Assembly (NCBI RefSeq): GCF_036203305.1
Contig: NZ_CP108132.1
Location: forward strand, 124,001-188,000
Direction: 5' to 3'
Length of the DNA: 64,000 nt
Origin: Streptomyces sp. NBC_00190
GTDB lineage: Bacteria > Actinomycetota > Actinomycetes > Streptomycetales > Streptomycetaceae
The position numbers and the translations under genes were made by a program. The stretch's first letter is position 1; each line of letters begins with the position of its first letter. Below are positions 25,419 to 34,337 of the stretch, piece after piece. The notes beneath the pieces were generated by a model. It ran no database searches, had not been told where the DNA came from, and saw only the letters and a program-made list of their open reading frames with translations.

Positions 25419-28229
25419 GTGAACGCCCTGCAGAGCCCAACCAGCCCCACCGGCCCGTCCCACGCGACGAGCCCGACGAGCCTGACCGACCTGCTGCTCA
25501 CCGCCGCCGCCCGCCACCCCGGCTCGGGTCTGCGCCACTGCACCGGCACGGCGGACGCCGGGTTCACCGACCAGAGCTACCCCGAACTGCTGGACCGCGC
25601 CCGCCGGATCCTGACCGGGCTGCGCGCCCGGGGCCTGCGCCCACAGGACAGGATCGTACTGGTCCTGGAACGCTCCGAAGAGTTCCTGACCACATTCTGG
25701 GCAGCCGTACTCGGCGGCTTCATCCCGTGCCCAGTGGCGCCGCCGGGCGGCGACCCGCAGGACTGGGCAGGCCGGCTCGGCCATGTCGACGCGCTCCTCG
25801 GAAAGCCGCTGACGGTCACCGGCTCCGCCCTCGCCGGGCACCTGCGCGAGGCCGGCGGCCTGCGGGTGGCCGCGCTCGATGAGCTGTACGGGGAGCCCGC
25901 CGCCGACCTGCACCACGCGGCCCCCGAGGACACCGCCCTCCTGATGCTGACCTCGGGATCGACCGGCAGTTCCAAGGCGGTGATGCTCACTCACGGCAAC
26001 CTGATCGCGTCCATGGCCGCCAAGAACGGGCACCACCGGCTCGGCCCGGACGACACCACGCTGAACTGGGTCTCCTTCGACCACGTGGCCGCGCTCCTGG
26101 AATGCCACCTGCTGCCGCTGTACACCGGAAGCCGGCAACTGCACGCCCCCGCCCCCGTGGTGCTCGCCGATCCGCTGGAGTTCCTGCGGCTGGTCTCCCG
26201 GCACGGCGTGACCATGACCTTCACGCCCAACTTCCTGCTGGGCCTGATCAACACGGCCGCCGACCGGCTCACCGCCTCCGGGGAACCGCTCGGCCTCGGC
26301 CGGCTGCGGCAGATCATCAGCGGCGGTGAGGCGGTGGTCGTCGCCACCGGGGAAACGTTTCTGGACCAGTTCGCGCCGTACGGTCTCGCCCGGGACGTGC
26401 TGTGGCCGGCGTTCGGCATGACGGAGACCTGCGCGGGCAGTGTCTACTCCCGCAAGGCCTTCCCCGAAGCCGACCGCGGCGCGGAGTTCGCGAACCTGGG
26501 CACCGCCGTCACGGGCCTGGGCATGCGCGTCGCGGACGGGGAGGGCCGGCCGCTGCCCGAGGGTGAGGAGGGCGAGGTCCAGTTCACCGGTCCCATGGTC
26601 ACCCCCGGCTACTACGGCGACCCGGGGGCCACCGCGGCCGCCTTCACCGCCGACGGCTGGTTCCGCAGCGGCGACCTGGGCCGCATCGACGGGGGGCGCC
26701 TGAGCCTGTCCGGCAGGACCAAGGACAGTGTCATCGTCAACGGCGTCAACTACTTCAGCCACGACATCGAGGCCGCCCTCGAACAGCTCGACGATGTCTC
26801 CCGCTCCTACGTCGCGGCCTTCCCCACCCGGCCGGCCGGCAGCGACACCGAGCAGCTCGTCATCGCCTTCCGTCCCGATCTGCCCGACGGGGACGAGGCC
26901 GGCCTGCACCGGGTGCTCGCCGCCGTCCGCAGCACCGTGGTGATGCGGTGGGGCTTCCGCCCCGCCCTGGTCCTGCCGCTGGCCGGCGAGGACTTCCCCA
27001 AGACCAGCCTCGGCAAGATCCAGCGCTCGCTCATGCGCGCCCGCCTGGAAGCGGGTGACTACGAGGCCCCGCGGCGGGCCGTGGCCGACCTGACCCTGCG
27101 CATGCTCGGCGGCTACAGCGCGCCCGAGGGCGCCACGGAGCAGGTGATCGCGGAGATCTTCGGCGAGATGTTCGACGCCGACCCGGCCACCGTCAGCGCC
27201 ACGGCGAGCTTCTTCGACCTCGGCGGCACCTCGCTCGACATCCTGCGGCTGCGCGCCAAGGTGGCGCAGCGGCTCGGTGTCACCGGCCTGGAGGTCATCA
27301 CCGTACTGACCGCGCCGACGGTACGCGCGCTGGCGGCCCGGCTCGCCGCGCGCACCGCGCCCGCCGACCGCCCGTACGACCCGCTGGTGCCCATGCAGAC
27401 CAGCGGTGCCAAGACCCCCCTGTTCTGCGTGCACCCCGGAGTCGGCGAGGTCCTCGTCTTCGTCAACCTCGCCCGGTACTTCACGGGCGACCGGCCGTTC
27501 TACGCCCTGCGCGCCCGCGGCTTCAACCAGGGGGAGAAGCCCTTCGTCTCCTTCGAGCAGATGGTCGACGCCTACGTGGACGCCATCCGGGCCCGGCAGC
27601 CGCACGGGCCGTACGCGGTGGCCGGCTACTCGTACGGCGGCGCCGTGGCCTTCGAGATCGCCAAGATCCTCGAATCCCAGGGCGAGCGCGTCGACTTCGT
27701 GGGCAGCTTCAACCTGCCGCCGCACATCAAGTACCGGATGGACGAGCTGGACTTCGTGGACACCGCGGTCAATCTGGCGTTCTTCCTGGAGCTGATCGAC
27801 AAGAAGCAGTCCGCCGAGCTGCCAGACGCCCTGCGCCACCTGTCCCGCGAGGCCCAGGTGGCCCGTCTGATCGGGCTGGCTCCTGCGGACCGGATCGCCG
27901 AACTCGACCTGGACGAAGACAAGTTCGGCGCGTGGGCGGACGTGGCCAACACGCTGACCGATCTGGGGCGAGACTACGAGCCGAGCGGCCGGGTGCGGTC
28001 GATGAGCGTCTTCCACGCGATACCGCTGCGCGGCACGAGGCGGGACTGGCTCGACAACGAGCTGCGCCGCTGGGACGAGCACACCGACGGCCCCAACCGG
28101 TACCTGGAGGTACCGGGCGAGCACTACACCCTGATGAGCCCGCGCCACGTGGCGGCCTTCCAGGCGATTCTGCGGCGGGAACTCGACCGCTCGCTGGCCG
28201 AGGCCGACGCGATCGCGGCCCGACGGTAG
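25419..28229 (+). CDS. A-T-TE tridomain synthetase
   Basis: A 936-residue single-module protein without condensation domain. The adenylation domain (residues ~30-560) has A3 [18 protein letters not shown] near 177 and [20 protein letters not shown]. The missing usual Asp235 context and the 'DHV...H' pattern resemble the NRPS-like A-T-TE synthetases (RalA, AtrA type) that activate aryl-alpha-keto acids. The carrier Ser lies in [10 protein letters not shown] near 603. The thioesterase has [10 protein letters not shown], the Ser in [11 protein letters not shown] near 737 and the His in GEHYTLM; its [11 protein letters not shown] segment is typical of TEs in these tridomain enzymes. GTG 25419 follows AGGAG. 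The substrate is unknown: an aryl or alpha-keto acid, or an acyl chain. Confidence 0.88.
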   Translation: MNALQSPTSPTGPSHATSPTSLTDLLLTAAARHPGSGLRHCTGTADAGFTDQSYPELLDRARRILTGLRARGLRPQDRIVLVLERSEEFLTTFWAAVLGGFIPCPVAPPGGDPQDWAGRLGHVDALLGKPLTVTGSALAGHLREAGGLRVAALDELYGEPAADLHHAAPEDTALLMLTSGSTGSSKAVMLTHGNLIASMAAKNGHHRLGPDDTTLNWVSFDHVAALLECHLLPLYTGSRQLHAPAPVVLADPLEFLRLVSRHGVTMTFTPNFLLGLINTAADRLTASGEPLGLGRLRQIISGGEAVVVATGETFLDQFAPYGLARDVLWPAFGMTETCAGSVYSRKAFPEADRGAEFANLGTAVTGLGMRVADGEGRPLPEGEEGEVQFTGPMVTPGYYGDPGATAAAFTADGWFRSGDLGRIDGGRLSLSGRTKDSVIVNGVNYFSHDIEAALEQLDDVSRSYVAAFPTRPAGSDTEQLVIAFRPDLPDGDEAGLHRVLAAVRSTVVMRWGFRPALVLPLAGEDFPKTSLGKIQRSLMRARLEAGDYEAPRRAVADLTLRMLGGYSAPEGATEQVIAEIFGEMFDADPATVSATASFFDLGGTSLDILRLRAKVAQRLGVTGLEVITVLTAPTVRALAARLAARTAPADRPYDPLVPMQTSGAKTPLFCVHPGVGEVLVFVNLARYFTGDRPFYALRARGFNQGEKPFVSFEQMVDAYVDAIRARQPHGPYAVAGYSYGGAVAFEIAKILESQGERVDFVGSFNLPPHIKYRMDELDFVDTAVNLAFFLELIDKKQSAELPDALRHLSREAQVARLIGLAPADRIAELDLDEDKFGAWADVANTLTDLGRDYEPSGRVRSMSVFHAIPLRGTRRDWLDNELRRWDEHTDGPNRYLEVPGEHYTLMSPRHVAAFQAILRRELDRSLAEADAIAARR

Positions 28230-28240
28230 GAAGAGAACCA

Positions 28241-29203
28241 ATGACGGGGGACGACACCATGAAGGGCAAGAAGATCCTGATCACCGGCGGCACCGGGCAG
28301 GTCGCCCGGCCGGTCGCCGAGGCGCTCGCCGAGCACAACGAGGTCTGGTGCATCGGCCGGTTCGGCGCGCCGGGCGTGGAGCGCGAGCTGAACGACCGGG
28401 GCATCACCACCCGGCAGTGGGACATGGCCGACCACTCGGAGGAAGCCCTCAAGGGCGTTCCCGAGGACTTCACCCACGTACTGCACAGCGCCGTGCACCG
28501 CGGCGAGGACGGCGACTTCAACGCCACGGCCGAGATGAACGCGGTGGCCACCGGCCGCCTGATGGTCCACTCCCGCACCGCCGAGGCGTTCCTGTTCGTC
28601 TCGACGGGCGCCCTGTACGCGCGCCGGACCCTGGATCACGCGTACACCGAGGACGACCCGGTCGACGCCTCCGCGGCGTGGCTGCCCGCCTACCCGATGG
28701 GCAAGCTCGCCACCGAGGGCGCGGTGCGCGCCTTCGCCCGGGTGCTGGGCCTGCCCACCACCATCGCGCGCCTCAACATCGCGTACGGGCCGGGGAGCTA
28801 CGGCGGCGTCCCGATGCTCTACTTCGAGCGGATGCTGGCCGGCCATCCGATCGCCGTGCCGCTGGAGGGCCAGAACTGGTGCTCCCTCCTGCACACCGAC
28901 GATCTGGTGGCGCAGGTCCCGCCGCTGTGGCGGGCCGCGTCGGTCCCGTCGACGCTGGTCAACTGGGGCGGCGACCAGTCGGTCGGCGTCAGCGACTGCA
29001 TCCGCCACATCGAGGCGCTGACGGGCGTCCGGGCCGTGCTCGTACCGAGCGAGGTCACCCGGGAGACCTACCGGTTCGACCCCGCGCTGCGCCGCCGGCT
29101 GACCGGCCCGTGCCGTGTCGACTGGCGGGACGGCATCGAGCGCACCCTGCGGGCCCTGTATCCGCAGCACATGGGGCACCGAGAAGGGACGAGGACGGCG
29201 TGA
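28241..29203 (+). CDS. NAD(P)-dependent epimerase/dehydratase-like protein
   Basis: A 320-residue extended [22 protein letters not shown] binds NAD(P). The active-site Tyr and Lys are in [16 protein letters not shown], and [13 protein letters not shown] is characteristic of this class. It follows the A-T-TE gene by 11 bp and is coupled to the SnoaL-like gene (GTGA overlap at 29200-29203), so it probably modifies the product of the A-T-TE enzyme or another intermediate by reduction or epimerisation. ATG 28241 follows AGGAAGAG; ATG 28259 is possible. Confidence 0.85.
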   Translation: MTGDDTMKGKKILITGGTGQVARPVAEALAEHNEVWCIGRFGAPGVERELNDRGITTRQWDMADHSEEALKGVPEDFTHVLHSAVHRGEDGDFNATAEMNAVATGRLMVHSRTAEAFLFVSTGALYARRTLDHAYTEDDPVDASAAWLPAYPMGKLATEGAVRAFARVLGLPTTIARLNIAYGPGSYGGVPMLYFERMLAGHPIAVPLEGQNWCSLLHTDDLVAQVPPLWRAASVPSTLVNWGGDQSVGVSDCIRHIEALTGVRAVLVPSEVTRETYRFDPALRRRLTGPCRVDWRDGIERTLRALYPQHMGHREGTRTA

Positions 29204-29607
29204 AGACCGGTATCGACGGCAATCTGGCCCTGGTCCGGCGCGCCTACCGCGCCTTCCACGACCGCGATGTGGCGGGCCTGCTCGACACCTTGGACCCGCA
29301 GGTGGAGTGGGTGCACCCCGACGGCATGGCCGTCTACGGCCTCGGCGGCACCAAGCACGGCCACGCGGGCGTCCGGGAGTTCCTGTCGCGGGTACCGTCC
29401 GTCCTGGGCGGGATGCGCCTGGAGCCGCAGGAGTTCGTGGCGGCCGACGACCGGATCGTGGTGTTCGGCGTCCGGCAGGTGACCTCGGTCCGCGGGACGA
29501 CACGGACCCTGCCCTTCATCCACTCCTGGACCCTGCGGGACGGGATGGCCGTACGGATGGAGGACGTCTTCGACACGGTGGCCTTCCAGCAGCTGATCGA
29601 GAGCTGA
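29200..29607 (+). CDS. SnoaL-like polyketide cyclase/isomerase-fold protein
   Basis: A 135-residue NTF2-fold protein. [20 protein letters not shown] and [15 protein letters not shown] are the typical start, and [24 protein letters not shown] the end. SnoaL-like proteins catalyse cyclisation, hydroxylation or isomerisation of small molecules. GTG 29200 overlaps the stop of the epimerase gene. A strong hairpin follows directly. Confidence 0.88.
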   Translation: MKTGIDGNLALVRRAYRAFHDRDVAGLLDTLDPQVEWVHPDGMAVYGLGGTKHGHAGVREFLSRVPSVLGGMRLEPQEFVAADDRIVVFGVRQVTSVRGTTRTLPFIHSWTLRDGMAVRMEDVFDTVAFQQLIES

Positions 29608-29611
29608 TCCG

Positions 29612-29640
29612 CGTCGGCCCCCCTGCCAGGGGGGCCGACG
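29612..29640. terminator. Bidirectional terminator
   Basis: Perfect 12-bp stem (CGTCGGCCCCCC at 29612-29623 with 29629-29640), 5-base loop. It lies between the convergent SnoaL-like gene (ends 29607) and the metallo-hydrolase gene (ends 29644). Confidence 0.85.
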
Positions 29641-29643
29641 GCT

Positions 29644-30537
29644 TCAGGCGAGGCACCGCGGACGGCGGCCGTGGTAGACGGCCATCTCCTCGAACAGGGC
29701 GCCGATGTCGAGCGGGACCCCTTCGGGCAGCCCCTGCTCCTCCGCGTACCCGCGGTGCAGGTTGGGGAGCAGGCGCTCGGTGTCCAGCAGTCCGGCGTAC
29801 GGGCCCAGGTCGGTGGCGCGCGCCAGCTCGATCGGGCTCGCACCGGCGGCGACGCCCTCCTTGGCCAGCCCCTGGATCCAGCGCAGGTACGCCTCGTTGG
29901 CGTCGAGGATCTCGGGGCCGCCGACCGGGCCGTGGCCGGGGACGAGCGTGGTGGCGCCGAGGGCGCGCAGCCGGTCCAGGGCGCGCAGGGAGCCCGCGAC
30001 CGAACCCATGACGCAGAAGGGCATGACGCCGTTCATCGCGAGGTCGCCGGTGAACAGCACGCCCTGGTCGGGCAGCCAGACGACGGTGTCGTCGATGGAG
30101 TGCGCGGCCGGGCCGATGTGGACGATCTCGGCACGGATCGGGCCGACGTGGAGCGTCATGCGGTCCTGGAAGGTCAGTTCCGGCGGGGTGATCTCGATGT
30201 CGCCCCAGCAGACGTCCGGCCACAGGCCGGCCATGTGCAGCCCCGCCGTCCCGACCATGGCGCGGGTCCGCTCGTGGCCGACGGTCAGTGCCTCGGGGAA
30301 GACGAAGTTGCCGTAGGTGTGGTCGCCGTGGAAGTGGGTGTTGACCACGGCGTGCGGCGCCCGCGGCGCCAGCCGCAGGGCGGCCCGGCGCAGTGTACGG
30401 GCCCGGGCCTCGGTGGCGGCGGTGTCGATCAGTACGCTCCGGGCCCCGTCGGTGAGGATGCCCGCGTTGTTCAGGCACCAGCCGCCGTCGGGCTGCACGT
30501 ACGCGTGGACGCCTTCGGCCACCTCGGTGACATGCAC
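29644..30537 (-). CDS. Metallo-beta-lactamase-fold hydrolase
   Basis: A 297-residue MBL-fold enzyme. The metal-binding HFHGDHTYGN (residues ~68-77), GPAAHSIDDTVV, LFTGDLAMNG and LVPGHGPVGG give the complete set of metal ligands. Members near polyketide genes act as thioesterases or cyclases, and others detoxify. It follows the transporter gene by 19 bp and is co-transcribed leftward, so export or self-protection is possible as well. Confidence 0.9.
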   Translation of the reverse strand: MHVTEVAEGVHAYVQPDGGWCLNNAGILTDGARSVLIDTAATEARARTLRRAALRLAPRAPHAVVNTHFHGDHTYGNFVFPEALTVGHERTRAMVGTAGLHMAGLWPDVCWGDIEITPPELTFQDRMTLHVGPIRAEIVHIGPAAHSIDDTVVWLPDQGVLFTGDLAMNGVMPFCVMGSVAGSLRALDRLRALGATTLVPGHGPVGGPEILDANEAYLRWIQGLAKEGVAAGASPIELARATDLGPYAGLLDTERLLPNLHRGYAEEQGLPEGVPLDIGALFEEMAVYHGRRPRCLA

Positions 30538-30556
30538 GGGATACCCCTTTCAGGTG

Positions 30557-32041
30557 TCAGGCGGGAAGGTACGGGCGCACCCGGCGGGCGGTGGCGGCCA
30601 CGGCGGCGCCGACGGCGAGCACGGCGCTGCCCATCAGCAGGAAGTAGACGGACAGCGGGAGTACCGCGGTCAGCCGGAAGAGCTGGCCGCCGAGCACCAC
30701 GCCGACCGCGGCGAACATGCCGTTGAGGGCGAGGAAGCGGCTGGTGAAGCCGGGCGGGGCGACGGCCGCGGCGAGCGCGAGTCCGGCCGGGGCGAGGACG
30801 ATCTCGCCGAAGGAGTAGAGCAGGTAGACGCCGATCAGCCAGGCCGCGGAGACCGTTCCGTCCTGGGCCAGCAGGGCGGCCGCCGCCATGACGACGAAGC
30901 TGAGGCCGGCCGCGCCCAGCGCCGCGGCGAACTTCGTGGTCACCGGCCCGCGCAGCCGCGTCACGAACGGGGCCATCAGCAGTACGAACAGCGGGTGGAC
31001 CGACTGGAACCAGCTGGCGGGAACGTCGAAGCCGAGGACGGCGCGGTCGGTGTGGCGCTCCGCGAAGAGGGCGAGCACCGAACCGCTCTGCGCGAAGATC
31101 ATCCAGAAGGCGGCGGAGGCCCCCATCACCCCGGTGAACGCCGAGAGCCGCTTGCCGTCGACGGGGGTCCGACGGCGCAGCGTGCGCAGGTAGAGGAACG
31201 GCAGGGACAGGGTGGACAGGCCCAGCAGCGCCAGCACGGCGGTCAGCGGCAGCGCGCCGGCGGCGACCGCGGTCACGGCGGCCGCGGCGACGGCCAGGCC
31301 GACGGCCGCGCGCCGCAGGGCCGTACGGGCCTCCTCGCGCGAGACGGGGCGCACCGGGGAGCGGCCGACGTCGTCGAAGGCCCGCAGCCCGATGCCGAAC
31401 TGGGCCAGGCCCGCCGCCATGCCGAAGGCGGCCGCGGCGAATCCGAGGTGCCAGGCGACCTTCTCGGCGAGCAGTCCGGTGACGACGGGGGCGAGCAGCG
31501 CGGAGACCTGGATGCACATGTAGAAGCGGGAGAAGGCCGCTTCGCGCTTCTCGGCGCCGCTGACGGCGGCGACCATCGCGGCGAGCGAGGGCTTGGCCAG
31601 GCCCGTACCGGCGACGATGAGGGCGAGTCCGGCGTACAGCGCGGGTGCGCTGGTGATGGACAGGACGGCGTGCCCGGTGGCGATGAGGGCGCCGCCCAGG
31701 AGCACGGCCCGGCGGGCGCCGAGCACCCGGTCGGCCAGCCAGCCGCCGGGCAGTCCGGCCATGAAGTTCAGGGACATGTACGCGGCGAAGACCGCGGTGG
31801 CGGTCTGCGAGGCCATGCCCAGGCCGCCGTCGGCGGGGGCGGCGGTGAGGTAGAGGACCAGGATCGCGGCCATCCCGAAGAAGCTGAACCGCTCCCACAG
31901 GTCGACGCCGAGCAGCGTGACGAACGCCCGCCGCGCCCTCGGCCCCGGCAGGGCGCCGCCTTGCGCGGCCATGGGCGGCACGTAGATCCGCTCGGCGGTC
32001 GGGGCGCCGCTGAGGTCGTGCGACCGGGTCGGGCTTGCCAC
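30557..32041 (-). CDS. POT/PTR-family MFS transporter
   Basis: A 494-residue inner-membrane transporter with about 12-14 hydrophobic segments. LWERFSFFGMAAILVLYLT at the start is the family's ExxERF-like motif (here WERFSFFG), and SALLAPVVTGLLAEKVAWHLGF follows. POT members move di- and tripeptides or peptide-like antibiotics with protons, which fits a peptide product of the left cluster. GTG 32041 lies after AAGGAG; the longer open frame (to 32095) has no RBS. Divergent from the XRE gene at 32200. Confidence 0.92.
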   Translation of the reverse strand: MASPTRSHDLSGAPTAERIYVPPMAAQGGALPGPRARRAFVTLLGVDLWERFSFFGMAAILVLYLTAAPADGGLGMASQTATAVFAAYMSLNFMAGLPGGWLADRVLGARRAVLLGGALIATGHAVLSITSAPALYAGLALIVAGTGLAKPSLAAMVAAVSGAEKREAAFSRFYMCIQVSALLAPVVTGLLAEKVAWHLGFAAAAFGMAAGLAQFGIGLRAFDDVGRSPVRPVSREEARTALRRAAVGLAVAAAAVTAVAAGALPLTAVLALLGLSTLSLPFLYLRTLRRRTPVDGKRLSAFTGVMGASAAFWMIFAQSGSVLALFAERHTDRAVLGFDVPASWFQSVHPLFVLLMAPFVTRLRGPVTTKFAAALGAAGLSFVVMAAAALLAQDGTVSAAWLIGVYLLYSFGEIVLAPAGLALAAAVAPPGFTSRFLALNGMFAAVGVVLGGQLFRLTAVLPLSVYFLLMGSAVLAVGAAVAATARRVRPYLPA

Positions 32042-32116
32042 GGCAGTCTCCTTCGGGCGGCTCGGGCGCTGGCTCCCCATCCTGCGGAGCCGCACTCGGC
32101 GGCGGGTCGCGCCGCC

Positions 32117-32133
32117 CTGGAGACCCGGTCCAG
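32117..32133. promoter_or_regulatory. XRE-gene palindrome, copy 1
   Basis: CTGGAGACCCGGTCCAG: arms CTGGA and TCCAG around 7 bases. It lies 67 bp upstream of the XRE gene at 32200, and also upstream of the transporter gene. The same element is found upstream of the second XRE gene (34185-34201), with the flanking GCCGCC also shared. Confidence 0.55.
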
Positions 32134-32199
32134 ACTGAGCCCGCCGCGCCCGCGCCCCCTAACCTGTCGGTGTCGAGCTGCAAGGAGAGGGGCAAGGCC

Positions 32200-33444
32200 G
32201 TGTCACGTGACGCTAGCCCGGAGCCACCCGCCACCTCGGTGGCGTTCGGCCAGAGAGTCAAGATCCTCCGCACGCGCCGCGGGCTCACCCGCGAGCAGTT
32301 CGGCGGCCTCCTCGGCAAGTCGGGCTCGTGGACCAGGGCGATCGAGGAAGGACGGCTCAAGACGCCTGGTCTGGAGACGGTTCTGAGGATGGCCGACCTC
32401 CTGCACGTCCGGGACCTCTCCGACCTCACAGGAGATCAATCGGTACGCGTCGCGCTCTTCACCGGACCTGGGCATGCCCGCCTGGCCGCTGTGAAGGCCT
32501 CGGTGGACGCGCTGGCCCTTGCTCCGGCCCGCGCGGCGCCGCCCACAGCCCACTTGCGGGCACGCCTCGACCAGGCATGGGCGGCCCGTCACTGCGCGCC
32601 CGACCACCGGACGGTGATCGGCGACCTGCTTCCGGACCTGATCCGGGACGCGCAGCTCGCGGTACGGCAAGCGGACACGGGGGCCGACCGACGGGCCGCG
32701 CAGGCCCTGCTCGGCGAAGTGTTCGCGCTCACCCAGTTCTTCGTCGCCTACCAGCCGGATGCCCCGCTGCTCTGGCGCGTGGCCGATCGCGGCATGGTGG
32801 CCGCGCAGGACTCGGAGGACCCGCACGCGATCGGCGTGGCCGCGTGGATGGCCGCGCAGGCCCACCGCGAGCGCGCGCACTTCGATGCGGCCGACGCGGT
32901 CACCGGGGAAGCGCTGGCGTTCTTGCGGCCCCTCCTGCCGGACGCCGCCGAGGGCGTCGTCGCCATCGCCGGAGCCTTGACCTACGAGGCCGGCTACACG
33001 GCCGCCCGCCGGGCTCGGACCGGCACCGCCTGGCGGTACTGGGACCAGGCCCGCGAGATCGCCAGCCGTCTCGCGCCCGGATACTTCCACCCCATCACCA
33101 GCTTCGGCCAAGCCATCATGGGCGCGCACGCGGTGACGATCGCCGTAGAGCTGCGGGCCGGCGGCGAATCGGTCCGACAGGCCTCGGCCGCCGACGCGGG
33201 GACGATTCCCTCCCGCCCGCGACGTGCCCGGCACCGGATCGAGGAGGCCCGCGCCTACCAGCTGGACGGGCAGCCGGAGGTTGCTCTGGCGACGCTGGAG
33301 AAGGCGCACGCGGCCGCCCCGGACACCATCGCCTACAACGGCTACGCGAAGACGATCATCCTGGAGGAGGCCGAGTCGCGGGTGTCCCAGCGCCGTCGGC
33401 GAGCTTCTGAACTGGCCGTGAAGGTGGGCATTCTGGCGGCCTGA
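32200..33444 (+). CDS. XRE-family regulator with TPR-like domain, copy 1
   Basis: A 414-residue regulator. The HTH lies at residues ~18-75 (FGQRVKILRTRRGLTREQFG, then KSGSWTRAIEEGR), and the rest is alpha-helical and TPR-like (TAWRYWDQAREIASRLAPGY; ALATLEKAHAAAPDTIAYNGY). This is the common streptomycete type, which controls small accessory cassettes and development-related genes. GTG 32200 follows AAGGAGAGGGG. It is a paralogue of the gene at 34338, with related but clearly diverged sequence. The PrimPol-like gene follows, probably under its control. Confidence 0.9.
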   Translation: MSRDASPEPPATSVAFGQRVKILRTRRGLTREQFGGLLGKSGSWTRAIEEGRLKTPGLETVLRMADLLHVRDLSDLTGDQSVRVALFTGPGHARLAAVKASVDALALAPARAAPPTAHLRARLDQAWAARHCAPDHRTVIGDLLPDLIRDAQLAVRQADTGADRRAAQALLGEVFALTQFFVAYQPDAPLLWRVADRGMVAAQDSEDPHAIGVAAWMAAQAHRERAHFDAADAVTGEALAFLRPLLPDAAEGVVAIAGALTYEAGYTAARRARTGTAWRYWDQAREIASRLAPGYFHPITSFGQAIMGAHAVTIAVELRAGGESVRQASAADAGTIPSRPRRARHRIEEARAYQLDGQPEVALATLEKAHAAAPDTIAYNGYAKTIILEEAESRVSQRRRRASELAVKVGILAA

Positions 33445-33485
33445 CGAGGACGCACATTTTGTGCGCTCGCCCGGACGGCCCCGCT

Positions 33486-33521
33486 CCTACCGTCGTCGTA
33501 GCACCAGCAGATGACGGTAGG
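33486..33521 (+). promoter_or_regulatory. RBS-sequestering hairpin, copy 1
   Basis: CCTACCGTC (33486-33494) pairs perfectly with GACGGTAGG (33513-33521). The right arm contains the Shine-Dalgarno bases GGTAGGGAG of the gene at 33532. The same hairpin is kept in the second copy (35634-35669). A role in translational control is inferred. A short palindrome GCACATTTTGTGC at 33451-33463 lies further upstream. Confidence 0.45.
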
Positions 33522-33531
33522 GAGTTCACCC

Positions 33532-34020
33532 GTGACCAGGCGCACCATGGCGGATTGGCTGGCCGGCAGCCACGCCCGCCCCGAACAGGTCCGCGCCGAA
33601 TGGCGCGAGCGGGGCATCGCCGTCCTCCCGATCGGGAGCGCGTTCGACGCCGTTCGGCTTCCGGAGCAGCTCGTGCACGCGGCGGTCGGGGATCGCGCCC
33701 TCGGCCAGGCGTACACCGATTTCGCCCTCGAAGTGCACCTCGACGGACCTGTCATCCACGACGGCCACGGTCGGAACTACTACGCCCTGGTCCCGGCGGG
33801 CACGGTATCCGCATGGCGGTCCGCCGCCGGAGCCGAGTGCCTCGGCCTCGGCACGCACCTCGGCGTACCGGCCCTCGACGTCCACGAGTACGGCCCCACC
33901 CACCCGGTCTACTGGGCGGCCGTCGGACCGCGACCCGCCTACTGCGACCCCGCGTCCGTGGCGCTCCTCGTCCGCATCGGAGCCGCTCGCCTCGCCGAGG
34001 CCGCCGAGGCCGTCCAGTGA
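33532..34020 (+). CDS. Small PrimPol-like protein, copy 1
   Basis: A 162-residue protein. It resembles the shortened N-terminal part of actinobacterial bifunctional DNA primase/polymerase proteins: WRERGIAVLPIGSAFDAVRLP near the start, LVPAGTVSAW, CLGLGTHLGVPALDVH and GPTHPVYWAAV. No catalytic Asp pair can be recognised, so it may not be a polymerase. Over 96 % of its residues agree with copy 2 (six substitutions). GTG 33532 is the start: an ATG at 33511 would be in frame here but is out of frame in copy 2. Its stop overlaps the 26-residue gene (GTGA). Confidence 0.7.
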   Translation: MTRRTMADWLAGSHARPEQVRAEWRERGIAVLPIGSAFDAVRLPEQLVHAAVGDRALGQAYTDFALEVHLDGPVIHDGHGRNYYALVPAGTVSAWRSAAGAECLGLGTHLGVPALDVHEYGPTHPVYWAAVGPRPAYCDPASVALLVRIGAARLAEAAEAVQ

Positions 34021-34097
34021 GCGAAGCCTGCCGCCAGGCCCTGTACGTCGTGATGACCGTCGGGCTCCTGGCCGCGGTCGTCCTCGGAATGCGCTGA
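34017..34097 (+). CDS. 26-residue membrane microprotein, copy 1
   Basis: GTG start overlapping the previous stop by 4 bases (GTGA). It encodes VSEACRQALYVV and MTVGLLAAVVLGMR, one hydrophobic helix with a short polar N terminus. Copy 2 (36164-36244) differs by two residues and has the same overlap and length, which supports real translation. Function unknown; possibly a toxin-like or regulatory peptide partner of the PrimPol-like protein. Confidence 0.6.
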   Translation: MSEACRQALYVVMTVGLLAAVVLGMR

Positions 34098-34117
34098 CTC
34101 CGCACCGGAGGCATTGG

Positions 34118-34174
34118 TGCTGCGACCCCGCATCCGTCGCACTCGCACTCCTCGTACGCATCGCAGCCGCCCGC
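34118..34174 (+). pseudogene. Remnant of a third PrimPol-like copy
   Basis: The bases translate to CDPASVAL, then ALLVRIAAAR, matching the end CDPASVALLVRIGAAR of the intact copies with one extra Leu-Ala. Only about 57 bp remain. It indicates an older duplication of the cassette. Confidence 0.6.
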
Positions 34175-34184
34175 TGGTGCCGCC

Positions 34185-34201
34185 CTGGAAACCCGGTCCA
34201 G
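34185..34201. promoter_or_regulatory. XRE-gene palindrome, copy 2
   Basis: CTGGAAACCCGGTCCAG, arms CTGGA/TCCAG around 7 bases, one base different from copy 1 (32117-32133). It lies about 137 bp upstream of the second XRE gene. Confidence 0.55.
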
Positions 34202-34337
34202 GAGCCTTTCACCCCCGGTACGGGAAAGGCACTTCACCACCCTCTCGCCTGCGGGCGGGAAGGTTGCTTTCGTCATTCCCCCGTCACCGAACGGGAGTAG
34301 CGTTCTGGGTGTCGAGGCCAGAAACGGAGTGTCCCGT

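Noticed and set aside
33511..33531. ATG 33511 as start of PrimPol-like copy 1
   Set aside because: A one-base deletion in the otherwise identical leader of copy 2 puts the corresponding ATG out of frame, and the RBS fits GTG 33532.
32108..34202. The repeat GCCGCCCTGGA..CCAG as attachment sites of an integrated element
   Set aside because: It is short, palindromic and placed in front of two XRE genes, and there is no integrase or tRNA. An operator explains it better.
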